A DNA stretch of 64,000 nt, from contig CM040428.1 in NCBI GenBank assembly GCA_022702705.1, forward strand, positions 92,562,287 through 92,626,286, in the 5' to 3' direction. This document shows, one piece after another, positions 24,261-36,640 of the stretch (position 1 is its first letter; every line of letters begins with the position of its first letter). The DNA is from Papilionanthe hookeriana x Papilionanthe teres. Taxonomy: Eukaryota; Streptophyta; Magnoliopsida; Asparagales; Orchidaceae. Below the pieces are notes generated by a model. It made no database searches, had not been told where the DNA came from, and saw only the letters and a program-made list of their open reading frames with translations. The position numbers were made by a program, and so were the translations under genes.

Positions 24261-25053
24261 CTAAAATATAATACAACCTAAAAATATGCCGACAGATAGG
24301 AGTCGCAACCCTATTTAATGAGTAACTTGAGGATGATCTTACACTATGATTTATAACTATATGTGCTTAAATATATGGATTAGATAAATGCCTGAGATTG
24401 ATACCTATGAGCCAATATATCAGGGATAATTTTATCTTTGGGATTATAATCTATAAAAATCATTTAAACTGTACCTAATTTATTAATGCAGTGATTCCTT
24501 TAGAATTTGAATGCAAGGTAGTGATATTAGATGAGTTAATGGAAGAATTGACCTCATTTATCATATGTGTTTGTTTGTGTGTTACAACTTTATATAAGAC
24601 TTAAAGAACATTTCCTATGTTGATACCTGCTATGCTAGTTGGACTTTTGTTTATTCAATTTCATTCTGACATTTATAGTTTAGATTTAATATCTGCTACA
24701 TGATTTCTATCCTGATTAATAATTGTAGATATGTTTTATAGACATTTGTGGTAGATAGAATTTTTGAACTATTTTTCTTCCTGCTTATATTCTCTGTACT
24801 AAATGTTATATATGTTAAAAATCAAGTTTGGGGGTAGGAAGAAAAATATATTTTAAAGTGAGTATACTTCCTTTTAGTTTAATATTTTTGCAAGCATGCT
24901 TTAGGCTAGCTGTACTTTCTCCTGCAGTCATTCTATCATGAATATGCATGTATATGAATTTGATAGGATGTTATAGTAGCTAGTGATGTGATTTTTTTTT
25001 ATATGCAAGGATTTATGGATAAGAGATTTATAATAACTTTTATAAAGTCACAA
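24261..25053 (+). mobile_element. Possible Gypsy 3'-end fragment with PPT-like tract
   Basis: AT-rich non-coding sequence. At about 24,823-24,835 it has AATCAAGTTTGGGGGTAGGA, which resembles the E4 polypurine tract AAGTTTGGGGGA at 50,475. The following bases (AGAAAAATATATT) do not resemble the LTR start of E4 or E5, so it may come from another family. The first 50 bp still resemble the region after the primer-like site in repeat C (AAAAATATGCCGACA against AAAAATGCACCGACA). Confidence 0.4.
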
Positions 25054-26941
25054 TGATCCAACGCAAGTATACGTATCGTATCAAGTAATACAGGGCTCTA
25101 ATGGAGTTCCGTTTATCGATCCCATAGGGAAGCGAGGTAAGAGGTTCTTAGTCAAATTCTAGTCTACAATTATCAGACTTTAGATTGGAAGGTCGATATA
25201 AGTGGTTTTTCTAACAAGTACTCCTAAAGGTAGATGATTATATGCAAGAAAAATAACTACTCCTAAATGCAAATATTACTTCTAAAGATAGCCCTTTTTG
25301 GGGAAATTGGTTTGGTGAATTTTGAGATAATGAAATCTACTATTCTCATGTCATGAATTGGATAATGTTTAGGAATGAGATGCATTAAATATTGTACATG
25401 CCAAAATAGGAGTATAAATGTTTCTTTACCCTCAAAAGAGTACCCCCTCTTCCAAGCATGTAAAGAACATTGACATATCCTAAGTTCAGTCACTAAATCT
25501 AAGGCTAGGCTGGGAGGATACCGGCTTTCACTATGGAGCTCCCACTCACCCTTCACCTGAAGGCTAACCTTTGACTTTAGTTACCAATCTTAGGACTGAA
25601 TTGGGGATCTCAGCCTGTCACCCTGAAACCTCCAATTCGACACTCATGAAACCATATTTCCTTATTTATTTGCACTCAATCCCCATGAACTACTCAATTC
25701 ATTTATGGACATTGAATGTGGTTCCACTTTGTTGAGAATTTCATTGCCCTTTTGGGACAATGCAATTACTACGAATTTTAACAATACAACAGGCCTTTTT
25801 CTAATGTAAATGAAGTGCAAGTAAAAACCATCACATTTATAATTAAAACATCTTCTTGCATGCATCCCAATATCCTAAACATGAATCCTACTCATTGCAA
25901 AAGAAAAGTAGAATGAAAATAATGGCATAAACTTCTTATGCCACTATTTCCAAACAAGAAGGAAGAGTAAGAGAAAGACATCGCAAAGCACAAAGAAAAC
26001 ACAACAATAAACTTCATTTCAAAGCAAAGCCACAAAATAAGTGTTTACAAAATCATAAGATAATGAAGAACACAATACTTAGCTTTTTCCTCTTGAAAGA
26101 AAGATGAAAATCTCTCTCACAAAGTATCCCACTAATCCATGCAATGCTAGAACATTCCCTTACAGATTCTCTCAAAATCCCTTTACCAATCTCTCCAAAA
26201 AAGGTAGAAATCTACATTTCTACTCCTATTCTAAAATATCTAAGCATTCTCCAAGTTTTTCTTAACTTCTCCTCTTCATTTTTGGCTTCAAATTCAGTTT
26301 AAAATAGACTAGGGACGAATTTCCCAAGAGGTGCATGAAGAAACCCTCCAAACAGCATCCAGATTTGATGTATTTGACCAAAAATCGCCCAATATCGCAT
26401 CTCGGCCATCTCGGGCTCCGCTGGCATTGAATAGGGTGCTGTTGGTGCCCTATTTTTCGTGCTCTTGGGCTTCTGGCACTGGCTGCGCCAGAAGCCCCGT
26501 TTTAGTTGCGTTGCATTTGGCTACCATCGAATATTGCCTTCGGCGCCTATCCTGCGCAGCTCCACCATTTTGCTCCTTTTGGCTCCGTTTCAGCTCTGAT
26601 TCACCCCGTTTCAGTTACGTTGCATTCCTAACAGATAACCCTACAAAATAAGCATAAAAAAATATTTCTTTAAAGTGTAATATCATTCAAAAATATGCAA
26701 GAAGTGTAAAAGAGATTAAACATAGAAAGACTTATCGAAAGGTGTCAAGCCAAAATTTCATTTCTTACTCGTTTTTTTCTCCAAATTTAACCGTTTTTGC
26801 TTCTTTTTCTCCAATCACCATTTTTGTACCTAAAACCAAAAAACATATAAAATAACTTCCTTTTAGAGTGTAAGATCACAAAAAATGAGTAAATTCATAT
26901 AATAAAAAGCGTATATATTTTTGGTGCCTCAGTCAGGCCTT
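25054..26941 (-). mobile_element. Athila-like LTR (minus orientation), probably solo or a remnant
   Basis: In plus coordinates it runs from TGATCCAACGCAAGTATACG to TTTGGTGCCTCA, giving TG...CA ends in both directions. It shares with the E3 LTR (40,729-42,244) the conserved terminal block, the AGTACCCCCTCTTCCAA segment, the GGCTGGGAGGATAC segment, and GCACCAAAAATATATA at the other end. Its 3' terminal part is about 110 bp shorter than that of E3, so the two are not a simple LTR pair. A GC-rich patch near 26,400-26,560 sits where other LTRs have palindromic islands. Repeat C follows immediately. Confidence 0.75.
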
Positions 26942-28202
26942 AGGATAAACTGTGGGAGGTTTGGAGCACATTCACACCTACATTTACACCTACACATCAC
27001 ACTTTATACTTACAATTCTAAACCAAACACATCCCATTTTATTTCCTTAACTTTTTGGAAACTTATATGGGTGGTCCCACCAACTTTAAGCCCATGGTTA
27101 AAGTAGCTAGGACCAACACATAGAGGACCAAAAGAGAGGTTTCCTTGGTCCATGACTCAGCCAGAATGTTCCCATTCTTCTTACCTTCAAGCCATTTCAA
27201 TTTCCCCAAAAATTCACTTTTTTCCCTAAATTACCAAATTTCCCTTGAAAAGGCCATAAATCCCTAAATTGTTCAAAATCAGCTAAGCTCTATAAAAACC
27301 ATTACAGGACATTCCCCATGTCACACTGAGAAGTTTGATTGTAAACATGTCATACTTTCGAGCTACCTTTGGGCGCCTCGACAGCAAAAATGACTGATAG
27401 TTAAAAAGTGTTCTAGGATTCATAAAACCTTTCACATTGATCAGAAACACCCCCGGACACTGTCATTCGACTCAAAATTTCATTTTGAACTACTCGGAGC
27501 TTTTAGTTCAGACTTTTGACCAGTTACCCTAAAAATTCACAAAATTACATAAATATCCCTCCTAGCCCAAAATTCTAAAAATTCTTTAAAAAATCCCAAA
27601 ACTTTTAAATACTTCACAATTTCTCAAAACTTAAATCCATTTTTCAAAATGATCGACGACGAGTCATAATTTCGAGATGAATCGAATTTGACGTATTTTT
27701 GACTCGCTCGATGATGAAGTTGTTTGAACGACCTATGATCGCAAAACGGACTACGCCAATGTGTCTGGAACATCGAGATTACTTGGAAAGGACATATAAC
27801 TTGTTATGTTTTTGCGCATGAGAAAACAGCTCGAAATTCAATGCATTTTTATTAAATAATTAAAATATTGCATTTTAAACACCTAAATCCCTAATCCTAA
27901 CTCAAGCACACTAAACTCACGCACGCCCCCTTCTCCCTCTCGGTCGAACAAACCCTAGCTGACCCCCCTCCTTCCCATTCATAAAAAGCTGAGCCCAAGC
28001 AAGCCCTAGTCGAACCCCTCCCCCTTTCTTGCGTGAAAAGCAATGGCAGATTCTCCCCTGGCTTCCATCCCATCTCATGGCAGCAAGCCATCACCTTAAC
28101 CAGGGACTCGTCACTTCCTGCTGTAATTTTTCTTATCATCATCACCTCCATGGCTACACACCTCTTGTACCAATGGTTTTTACCCATAGGTAGGTTGGGG
28201 GG

Positions 28203-28232
28203 CTTCTTCTTCTTCTTCTTCTTCTTCTTCTT
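28203..28232. repeat. (CTT)n microsatellite
   Basis: About nine CTT units followed by T-rich sequence, inside the unexplained centre of repeat C. Confidence 0.9.
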
Positions 28233-28479
28233 TTTTCTTTTTGGCTATAAAATAGCCCTCTATTTTCTTGTTTTGGGGTTGGCTTATTTTTGAGGAAGAG
28301 GGGGAGGTGTTGTCCAAATTTTCTTTTATCCAAGGCTAGGTGAAATTCTTGTTTTGTTCATTATTTGGGCTAGGTTTCTTGCCCCTTGCATTTATCCCAT
28401 TGGCTTGGTTGTTGCCATCAAGGTATAATTTTCTTTTCTCATGGCTTAAATTCTTGTTGCCTTTGGTTACGAAACTACA

Positions 28480-28770
28480 TGTAAAAGTGTTAATCTTGTG
28501 GTTGGGCTTTGAAGTTTTTCTTACATGGCAAAATGTTGGTCTCATTGTTGGACTTTGAAGTTTTCCTACATGGTAAAATTTCAAGTTAATGGATAGGATT
28601 TGAATAGCATGTTGTGCTTCATCTATTTATATTTTTTTTAAGTATAATGGACTTCACTTGAGAGATTTGGCATGTTTTGAGGCTCTTATTTCATGGCAAA
28701 ATTGTGACTTAATGGTTGGATTTTTGGACTTATGTTTCATGGCAAAAGTTTGAAACTAAAATCTTGAGTT
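28480..28770. repeat. Degenerate tandem-like repeat
   Basis: Phrases such as TTGGGCTTTGAAGTTTTTCT followed by TACATGGCAAAAT recur about every 60-70 bp with heavy drift (28,502; 28,548; 28,690; 28,715). Copy boundaries are unclear. Confidence 0.4.
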
Positions 28771-30243
28771 AACTTTGTTATCCTATTCTTTCATGCTTAC
28801 TTCAAGATTCATTGTTGCAGTTGATACTTGTAGTAGTGTTTTATAGGAAGATGAAGAAAAAACAAAGAAGAAAATAATAAGGAAAGAAAAAGTTGGGTGG
28901 AAGAATTTCATGCTAGCATAGTTAGTGAGCTCATTAAAGTTTTATGGCCTTCTACTTGCCTTCTATCTTCATCACTTTGAATTAAGTCATATTAAACACA
29001 CTTGGATGTGTTATGAACTACTTTCTTTTGGCATTATATGCTTTCTCTATTCATGATTTTCCAAGTTTGGCACCTTACTTGAAAGTTTTGTCATGCTTTA
29101 TCTCATGTTGGCAAAATACTTTAGTTTTGGCATTTGTTATTTGGAAAAGATGGTACGTTTCACTTCTGTTGCCTAGCATGATTTAGCGTTGGGGCTTTGC
29201 ATCTTGAAGCATAAAAGGATTTATTCATTATGTGCAATTTTAGGATCTTAAAATAACCACGTGTAGAGCACACAAAATTTGGAGATATGTGTGCCTCTTT
29301 TTACTTATTTCATCAAGTCTTTACATATAGAACTTCAAACTTTATTTTTTTGTACATATTCCATCTTATCCTATGCATAAAGAGCTGTTTTGTTGGTAAG
29401 AACTTGGAACTTTAGTGTGCTTGGCATTTCTTGGCTTACATGTAAAAGATTTGATGAAATTTTTTTAAATTTTCGGATTCCAAAATATTCATTTATGTAA
29501 TATCCAAAAGTGAAGCCATGGGTGCTTTTTTTTCGCTTATTTCATTAAGTATTCACATGTATAACAACCAAGCATCAAATTCACATATATTCCGCCTCAT
29601 CCCATGCAGAAAAGGTGGGTTTCACTTGTAGGAACTTGAAGTCCTCCTTTTTTTCATACAAGTCGTTTGATGGTTAAGAAATATTCACATAAACCTCACT
29701 TTTCACATTCACTTCATTCAATTTTAAAATATTCACATACATCTCACCTAAACTTCACTTTTCACATACACTCCACTCAATTTTGAAGTATCTACATGCT
29801 TCACATTTTCTCTATTGTCATTATGTGTTGATGTGCTACACTTGAAGGGTTATGCATATTTAGTTCCTCTTATGGTTGATATGCTTTGTGAGCTATTTTG
29901 AATCCTTTTTATTATGTGTTTGACACACTCTTAATTAGCATTGGGCTCTTTCATATGTACATCTTTAATGTTGAATGCTTATGGGAATGTTTATCATGAA
30001 GGGAAAAGTGGAAAAGCATGCTTTTTTGTTGGAAAGTTTAGACTCCATGTGTAGGCCTCATGAACACAAATGTGGTGCCTTTTCTTTTCACTTGAAACTT
30101 GTATATTTGAAGTTTGATGAGACAATTGTGGAAATAACTATTGACATCAAATACTTGTTAGAAGAGTTGGGCATTGTTACATGTATACTTGTACCGCTTT
30201 TTTTTTGTTATGTTTATTGATTATGGGAGAGTTCTTTGACCCC

Positions 30244-30590
30244 TTTGCCACCCCTACATAAAAATTTTCATTGGTAGCCCTTATATGTTGGTTTACATTG
30301 TTTCTATGCTGCCCCTACATAAAAATCTGCATTGGTAGCCTTCTTATATGTTGGTTTACATTGTTTCTATGCTGCCCCTACATAAAAATATGCATTGGTA
30401 TCCTTCTTATATGTTGGTTTACATTGTTTCTATGTTGTCCCTACATAAAAATATGCATTGGTATCCTTCTTATATGTTGGTTTACATTGTTTCTATGTTG
30501 CCCCTATGTTAAAAATTGCATCGATGGCCACCTTACATGTTGGTTTAAATTGTTTCCTTGCTGCCCTCACTTAAAATTTACATTGGTGGG
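30244..30590. repeat. Tandem repeat, 63-bp unit, about 5.5 copies
   Basis: The unit contains TATGTTGGTTTACATTGTTT and then CTATGCTGCCCCTACATAAA. Because 63 is a multiple of three, one plus-strand frame (30,271-30,615) stays open and reads a 21-residue repeat (CWFTLFLCCPYIKICIG...). Outer copies are more diverged than inner ones. The open frame is probably a by-product of unit length; no start context or family supports a protein. Confidence 0.85.
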
Positions 30591-32129
30591 TATTATTTGT
30601 GTTGCTTTCAAGTGAGAAAAAGAAAAGAGGAGAAGTGGCATACTTACTACTTCAAAGAGGAAGTTTTGGAATTTGATTCATGATTGGATTGCTTTAATTT
30701 TGCATGTTAATGTTGGGAGCCCTTTCACTTTCAAACTTGCTCTCTACACTACCTCAATGCACCTTCTACTTGTTTAATCCCTTTGTTATGGCACACGATT
30801 TCAATGTACCTACTTATTTATTTTCTTTGTCATGGCATGTATATGAGAGTTTATGTTTTTTAAAACACATAGAAGCATGAGGGAGATGTGGATGTTAGGA
30901 AGAACATTTCATGCAGCGGTTTAGACTCTTCCCATTTTTTGGATTTCTATTTTTGAGGGTTGGACCTTCCACCATGTTGGAGGGGCTTGTTTTCCTTGTC
31001 TTACATGGTTCACATCCACCTCTCTGCACCATGTTGGAAGAGGTTTGGTTCACCTGTGTTAGATGTTTTACGGTCACCCCTTTACAGTCACTTGTCAGGG
31101 TTTGTTTTTACGTATTTACTTGCTCTGTGGCTTCCCCCTTTGCACCAAATATGGAGCTTGCTTCTACTCTTACACTGGCTCATTCCTTTTGTTTCCAATG
31201 ACTTGAGTCAGCGGAATATTGGACATTCATTTTATTCAGTTTTCAGGGATGAACTGCCTCCGTTATGTTTTTGTTTTAGGCAGGATCGTTTCCTCCTCTC
31301 TCTTCCTTATCCCCAGTTTTTTGCTTCTTCTTGCTTCTTGGCATATGTTCCACGTTTATGTAGGACGCATAAGCGTGCACGTATAGCCTTTTGCTATATG
31401 TGGGGTTATCAAGCAAGGCTGTAAGTAGGATGGTTAGGGGGGACGGTGATGACATTGCTTAGAAGAGGGATACGAGGGATTTCTAGAATATTTTCTTGAC
31501 TCAGAGACCCTATAGAGGGTAGAGGAAAGGAATTGATGATACTATTCGCCAATCCTTGGGGATTTATGCCACTGTCACTCTTAGGTTGTTAACAGTCCTA
31601 GTTCGATTAAGGGAGTCAACCTGTGGATCGTATTATTTCATAAGAAAGAACATATACATACATATATTTAAAAAAAATGAAACTTCCTCCACAACAAAAT
31701 AGCCTCCCCACCCATAAGTCTTCGCTTACATGCGATCTAAATTGAAATGAATGAAAAATTTATAAAGGTCCACGGTTAAAAACTCAGATCAAGTTAGAAC
31801 CGCTCTCCGTAGGGTGTTGGTTTGGTAGTTCTCACTTAAGGTTGAGATACATATAGCACAGCTCTGAGTCCTCCGCGTCATCGTGCTTACGGTCCTCCTA
31901 GACTTGTACTCAGTTTTTGTAGTTTTCTTATGTTTTCTTTTTCTACGGATTTCCTACAAGTTTTCCATATGATTATTATAGGTTTACCTTACAGTTTCTT
32001 TTCTTTTTCCTACGAGTTTTCCCCATGGATTTGTTTTCAGATTTCTTACGAGACGTTCTTCTTCTACCTTTTGGTTTTCTTTTGTCTTTCTTTTGGTTTG
32101 CCACATAAACTCCACATTTTGCCTTTTTT

Positions 32130-32360
32130 ACATACACTTCAGCACATACACACCTGTTTAGTTTAGTTTGCTTGCTTTATTTTTCAGAGCATACACACTC
32201 ATTTAGTTCAGTGCTTGATTTACTTTTCAGAGCATACACACCTGTTTAGTTTAGTTTGCTTACTTTACTTTTCAGAGCATATACACTTATTTAGTTCAGC
32301 TTGCTTTCTTTGCTTTCCACGGCATACACTCCTGTTTAGCGTAGCTTTCTCACTTTACTT
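32130..32360. repeat. Tandem repeat, about 45-bp unit, 5 copies
   Basis: Copies are marked by CAGAGCATACACACCTGTTT at 32,141, 32,188, 32,231, 32,276 and 32,321, with spacings of 43 to 47 bp. Each is followed by AGTTTAGTTTGCTT-like sequence. It lies just left of the part of C shared with A and B. Confidence 0.85.
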
Positions 32361-33760
32361 TCCCGCATATTTTACGTTGTGAAAAATGATTGAACCCCAC
32401 ATGTTAAAAAATAATAAATATAAATAAAACACAAAATTTAATCACCAACAATACAAAACTTGCAATTGTAACTAAAATTAAGACGTCACATGGATGATCT
32501 GGAATACCTCGAAGGAGATATCCTACGTGTTGCTAACGAGATTTCCCATGGTCTGGATGAAAGTATAGAATCCATTAAGTTGGATTTAGTAAATTCATCA
32601 GGACAAAGTGAATTCAATGAAAATGGTGATGCCTGAACGAGGAAACTGTGGGATCCTTATCGTTGTTCTCATAATCAACTTAAACATTTGTTTTAATTAA
32701 AACACTAAGCCACCTCAATTTTAAAATTTCTATAATATGACACTTCTCTCATCCCATTAATTGTCACTTCTTAAACTAAACATTCTGCAACAACAAGGAG
32801 CTCGGGGCATACACCGTGGGTAGCTTGATCAAGGACGTGGAAGAACATGTTTGAGAGAGCAAAAGAACGGATATACAATGGAAACTCTCTTTCTTAGAAA
32901 TAAATGAACAAGTTATAAGACTTTGAGGTAGCCTGCTAGTGCGGCATAAACCCTCATCTTATCTTTTGGGCCTTTGTACTTACTGCAATATAAGCTCCAA
33001 CTCGCTTTAGGTTTCTGAGGTTATCATCTGATATGACATAAATCCTCCCAACTTCCTGGTTATTCACATGATCGATATCAAGTGAACGTAAACCCTAAAT
33101 AAATAAAATTGACAGGATGAAATATACAATAATTTTTTTTTGAAATGAAGCCAAACAACAGGATAAATCAGGAAGTCACCAAGATTTCCTCTTCGATCCA
33201 TGACATCCCCTAGTTCTTCCTTCTTTGGATTCCTACAATCAATTGTTCCAAAATTTGAACCTTTCACCCATTGGAATCTGAACACCAAAATTTTGTTGAA
33301 AAATCATTACCCTCTTGATTATCTTTCCTGATCTTTATCGAATTTTTTCTTAGGTAACTTCGGCTATCTAAGATGTAATTAACTATAGGGGCTTACCCTT
33401 ATAGGAAACTTAAACAAACCCAGTATTAATATAAACCCTATTTAGTTCCTTTTTGCATTAAATAAGGGAATCTGTCGGTCAAAAAATAGGTTTTACATAC
33501 CAAACAGATGTCATTGATTTTCTAGTTTATTTAATTGAGCTACACTGTTGAGCAATGTTCCTATCTTTCATGATAAATGGTAGCTTGATGTGTAGTGCTC
33601 GATTGTTTAAACTATTAGGGATATGATATCAGTTTGACTTCATATGTTTTCCCTAAACTAAATTTATACTTAAATTAAAAGTCCTTTCGAAACGGGTGAC
33701 GGGTTTCGATTCTGGTGGCCAACAGCTTCTACTGGGCAATCGCTGAAATATAAAAATGCA

Positions 33761-34814
33761 CCGACATCCTCTTCAACAGCTCTATGAAACTCACATCAAA
33801 TTGCCCAGTATGATCAATCTGTTATTTCATCCTCAATTCCAACTGATCAAATAAATCAGAGATATTGTTAATAGCATTCATAAGATTCTGTACCTCTTTC
33901 TCCAACTTGTTGATCTTTGTCAGAATCACTCTGGAACTTTTAGGAAAGTAAGGTTGAATAGGTTGTGAACTCTGAGATGGTTGATCAGTAATGAGGTTCA
34001 TATTACTCTCATCTCATATTGCCTGACAGTCATAAAGATTGGTTGGATCAATAGGCCTCCAGGGAAGAAGCACTTTTACCCAACTCTCATTTGGGACTTG
34101 TGACTGGCTACAAAGAAGAAATATGGTGGAAGGGTGTCCAAGCCCATATTTAGATCAATGAACAATCAATCCTAATACAGATTTCATAATAATTTTACCA
34201 ATATTGATCAGCCTTCTAGTTTAAATACGGTAACTTAAAATAGCACTTTCCTTCGTCACTTTACTAATTTTTAAAGTTAGAAGCAACTTTGCAGAAATGA
34301 AGTAATGCCATTTCTTTGACATCGGGTTTAAAAATGCAGAAGAAAACTTTCATATATGTTGTCTCTAATCTCCCAATCCTCACCTTCATCCGTCAAATAG
34401 TGATAAAATTCATTCATATTGTCTCTCTTTGCATCGAAAATCTGAATAATGGCAGATAGGCACATTCTCAATCATAAACAAGTCATTTATCTTCGAAGGA
34501 TTGAATGGTACAAACCTCCTTCGCACATAGACAAATCCTTGATTGATCCCATGAAGATTTTCATTGAATTCTTTCACAACAGGAATGACTACGGTGGTGG
34601 TAGTGTAGCATAACACTTCCCATCGCCTCTGCAAAATTATCTCTTTAACTCTTGTAGTATGATTATCCAAACCTTGATTTACAAAACCTCTTTCCTTGAT
34701 AATCCTCCTCTTCATCATCACCTTGTTGAATAAACGCTACGCCTTGAAACTGATGAACTTTGGTCCATTGAAAATTCTAAATCTTGGGGTTTCTATAGAG
34801 TTGGAATCCATTGG
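33761..34814 (-). pseudogene. E3 env-position ORF (putative plant transposon protein family), truncated
   Basis: On the minus strand the likely start is ATG at 34,814 (MDSNSIETPRF). FISFKA then meets one stop, and the frame continues RLFNKVMMKRRIIKERGFVNQ, RRWEVLCY, VVKEFNENL, VYVRRRFVPFNPSKINDLF. This matches the E4 protein at 47,795-48,941 (IQERGFDKP, VQEFYANLP, VQVRGQLVHFTPEVINKFY). The C-terminal part retains a coiled-coil-like segment (ILTKINKLEKEVQNLMNAIN) near 33,880. The family is typical of the extra ORF 3' of pol in Athila elements; its function is not known. The end is cut off by repeat C, and no PPT is present. Confidence 0.7.
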
Positions 34815-34929
34815 ATGAGAATTCAGAAAGGAATGTTTCATTTTTTTGGAGTTTGGGAGTTAAAAATGTAGTTTAGGGAAAATCCCGCCTATAACCACCA
34901 AAAACTGTATTATGAAACTCCAAAAATCG

Positions 34930-35050
34930 TCATCAGACCTTGGGCGCTGGCGGCGTAGATAGGGTGCTGGCAGCGGCCAAATCCCGGATGGTGCATGCTT
35001 TCTGAAATAGGGCACCCATGGTGCCCATTCTGACGCAGGTGGCGCCAGTG
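34930..35050. repeat. GC-rich island between pol and env-like ORF of E3
   Basis: GGCGCTGGCGGCGTAGATAG, GGTGCTGGCAGCGGCC, GGGCACCCATGGTGCCC and GGTGGCGCCAG stand out in AT-rich surroundings. They occupy the same place as the palindromic island at 46,323 in E4. Short inverted repeats are present, but there is no long perfect stem. Confidence 0.65.
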
Positions 35051-35219
35051 TTTAAATTTGCACTGAACTTTGTTTTGGTCTAAAATATTCTAATTTTTCA
35101 ATACAATCCAATATTTTCCATTCTTTCATGATATTTAAGAGTAAGTAGGACTCCAATATACTCTCTACAAGTACAACTACTAAAAATAAGCACACAAACA
35201 TAACAAAAACAAATATGGA

Positions 35220-35262
35220 TTGCCTCCCATAAAGCACTTGGTTTAACGGCGTCAGCCTGACA
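35220..35262 (-). other. Conserved post-pol block, copy in E3
   Basis: On the minus strand: GTCAGGCTGACGCCGTTAAA, then CCAAGTGCTTTATGGGAGGCAATCC. It is homologous to the blocks at 16,623, 46,093 and 63,692. Confidence 0.8.
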
Positions 35263-35289
35263 AACCATTCAGTTATTCAGGATGACTTA

Positions 35290-36640
35290 TCATTAAAACC
35301 TCTTTTAAATCTGGTCAAAACCCTTCAAAATATGTTTTTAATCTATGCCTGTTAACTTTCAATATCTTTCCAGTTTTAGGATCCTCAATATCAACAGCTC
35401 CAAAAGAATTCACTTTTATAATAATAAAAGGTCCTATCCACCTAGACTTAAGTTTTCCAGTAAGTAATTTCAATCTAGTATTGAATAACAAAAATTTATG
35501 TCCAAGTCCAAATTTTTTTCTTAATATCTTCTGATCATGCTATTATTTCATTTTCTCCTTATAAATCCTATTATTATGATAAGATTCATTTCTGATTTCT
35601 TCCAATTCATTCAATTGCACAAATCTCTTCTCACTTTCATTCTTCAAATTAAAATTCAGCTCTTTTATAGCCCAATATGCTTTATGCTCCAATTCAACTG
35701 GTAAGTGGCAAGTCTTTCGAAATACTAGTCTATAAGGAGACATTCTGATAGGGAACTTAAAAGTAGTCCTGTCTACCCATAATGTAGTATATAATCTCAC
35801 AGGCCAATCTAATTTGTGAAGATCCACAGTTTTCTCCAAAATTCTTTTAATTTCACGATTAGACACCTCTGCTAAACCACTAGTCTAGGGATGATAAGCA
35901 GTAAAGATTCTATGAATAATATTATATTTTTCAACCAATCTCTGAATCTGATTATTCCTAAAATGAGATCCACCATTAGTTATGATTACACTCGGGCATT
36001 CTATATCTTATAAAAATATTTTTCATTAAAATTTTTAAAACAGTCCGAGCATCACAACTGGGTAAAGCAATTTCTTCGATCCATTTCAAGACATAATCAA
36101 CAACACCAATATATACGTATTTACAAATGGAGTAAATGGTCCCATAAAATCCAATCCCCATACATCAAAGATTTCAATTTCTAATGTACAATTTATAGGC
36201 ATTTTATTTCTTCTAGAAATATTACTACTCTCTGATATTAATCACATGTTTTATATATTTGTATACCTCCCTAAAAAGAGTAAGCCAACAAAATCCAGAT
36301 TGCAAAATCTTATAAGCAGTTTTATTAACACAAAAATATCCTCCAAATTTAGAATCATGGAATCTCTGAATAATTTTATGGGACCATTTACTCCATTTAA
36401 TCTTCATACGGCACACATCTTCTAATTAATAAGATCCTTACACTATTTATATAGGTAGGGCTCATCCCAAAAATAAAATTTAGCATCATATCTAAATTTG
36501 TTGTTGCCTTGTTAAATCAAGTGGTACAATATCACTTACAATATAATTCACAATATCAGCATTCCAAGGTAAATTCCTTTCCATAATGGTATAAAGTTGC
36601 TCATCAGAGAATGTTTCTCTAATTTCCTTCTCAATTTTAG
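35290..36640 (-). pseudogene. E3 integrase (Athila-like), broken
   Basis: The minus strand shows, from high to low coordinate, the zinc-binding side (HDSKFGGYFCVNKTAYKILQSGF, near 36,350), the core (YVLKWIEEIALPSCDARTV, near 36,070), IITNGGSHF near 35,975 in a shifted frame, SNREIKRILEKTV near 35,850 and CHLPVELEHKAYWAIKELN near 35,690. The C-terminal GKLKSRWIGPFIIIKV segment lies near 35,450. The second catalytic residue is changed (TNGGSHF where TDGGSHF is seen in E5), and several frameshifts and stops are present. It would join cDNA ends to the chromosome; this copy is dead. Confidence 0.85.

Larger units (their letters stand above)
26942..33760 (+). mobile_element. Repeat C: third copy of the LTR-like repeat, with unrelated middle
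   Basis: The left end (GGCCTTAGGA onward) aligns with B from 17,250, so about 230 bp are missing. The right block (32,485-33,740) aligns with A and B, including GATCTGGAATACCTCGAAGG, AAGGAGCTCGGGGCAT and GATGTAATTAACTATAGGGG. It ends with TGGTGGCCAACAGCTTCTAC, which resembles the primer-site region of Tat/Ogre elements (GGCGAC..CTGCTGGGG). It lacks the TA tract of A and B. The centre (about 27,300-32,400) does not resemble A or B by eye and carries two tandem arrays and a (CTT)n tract; no convincing gene is seen there. A TATA-like CTATAAAAACC lies at about 27,290. Confidence 0.55.

Noticed and set aside
28033..28293. Host gene with hydrophobic C-terminus in repeat C
   Set aside because: The frame depends on the (CTT)n tract, has no family similarity I can recognise, and lies in repeat C.
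30271..30615. Cys-rich repetitive secreted protein
   Set aside because: The frame exists because the tandem unit is 63 bp; no signal peptide or conserved start context.
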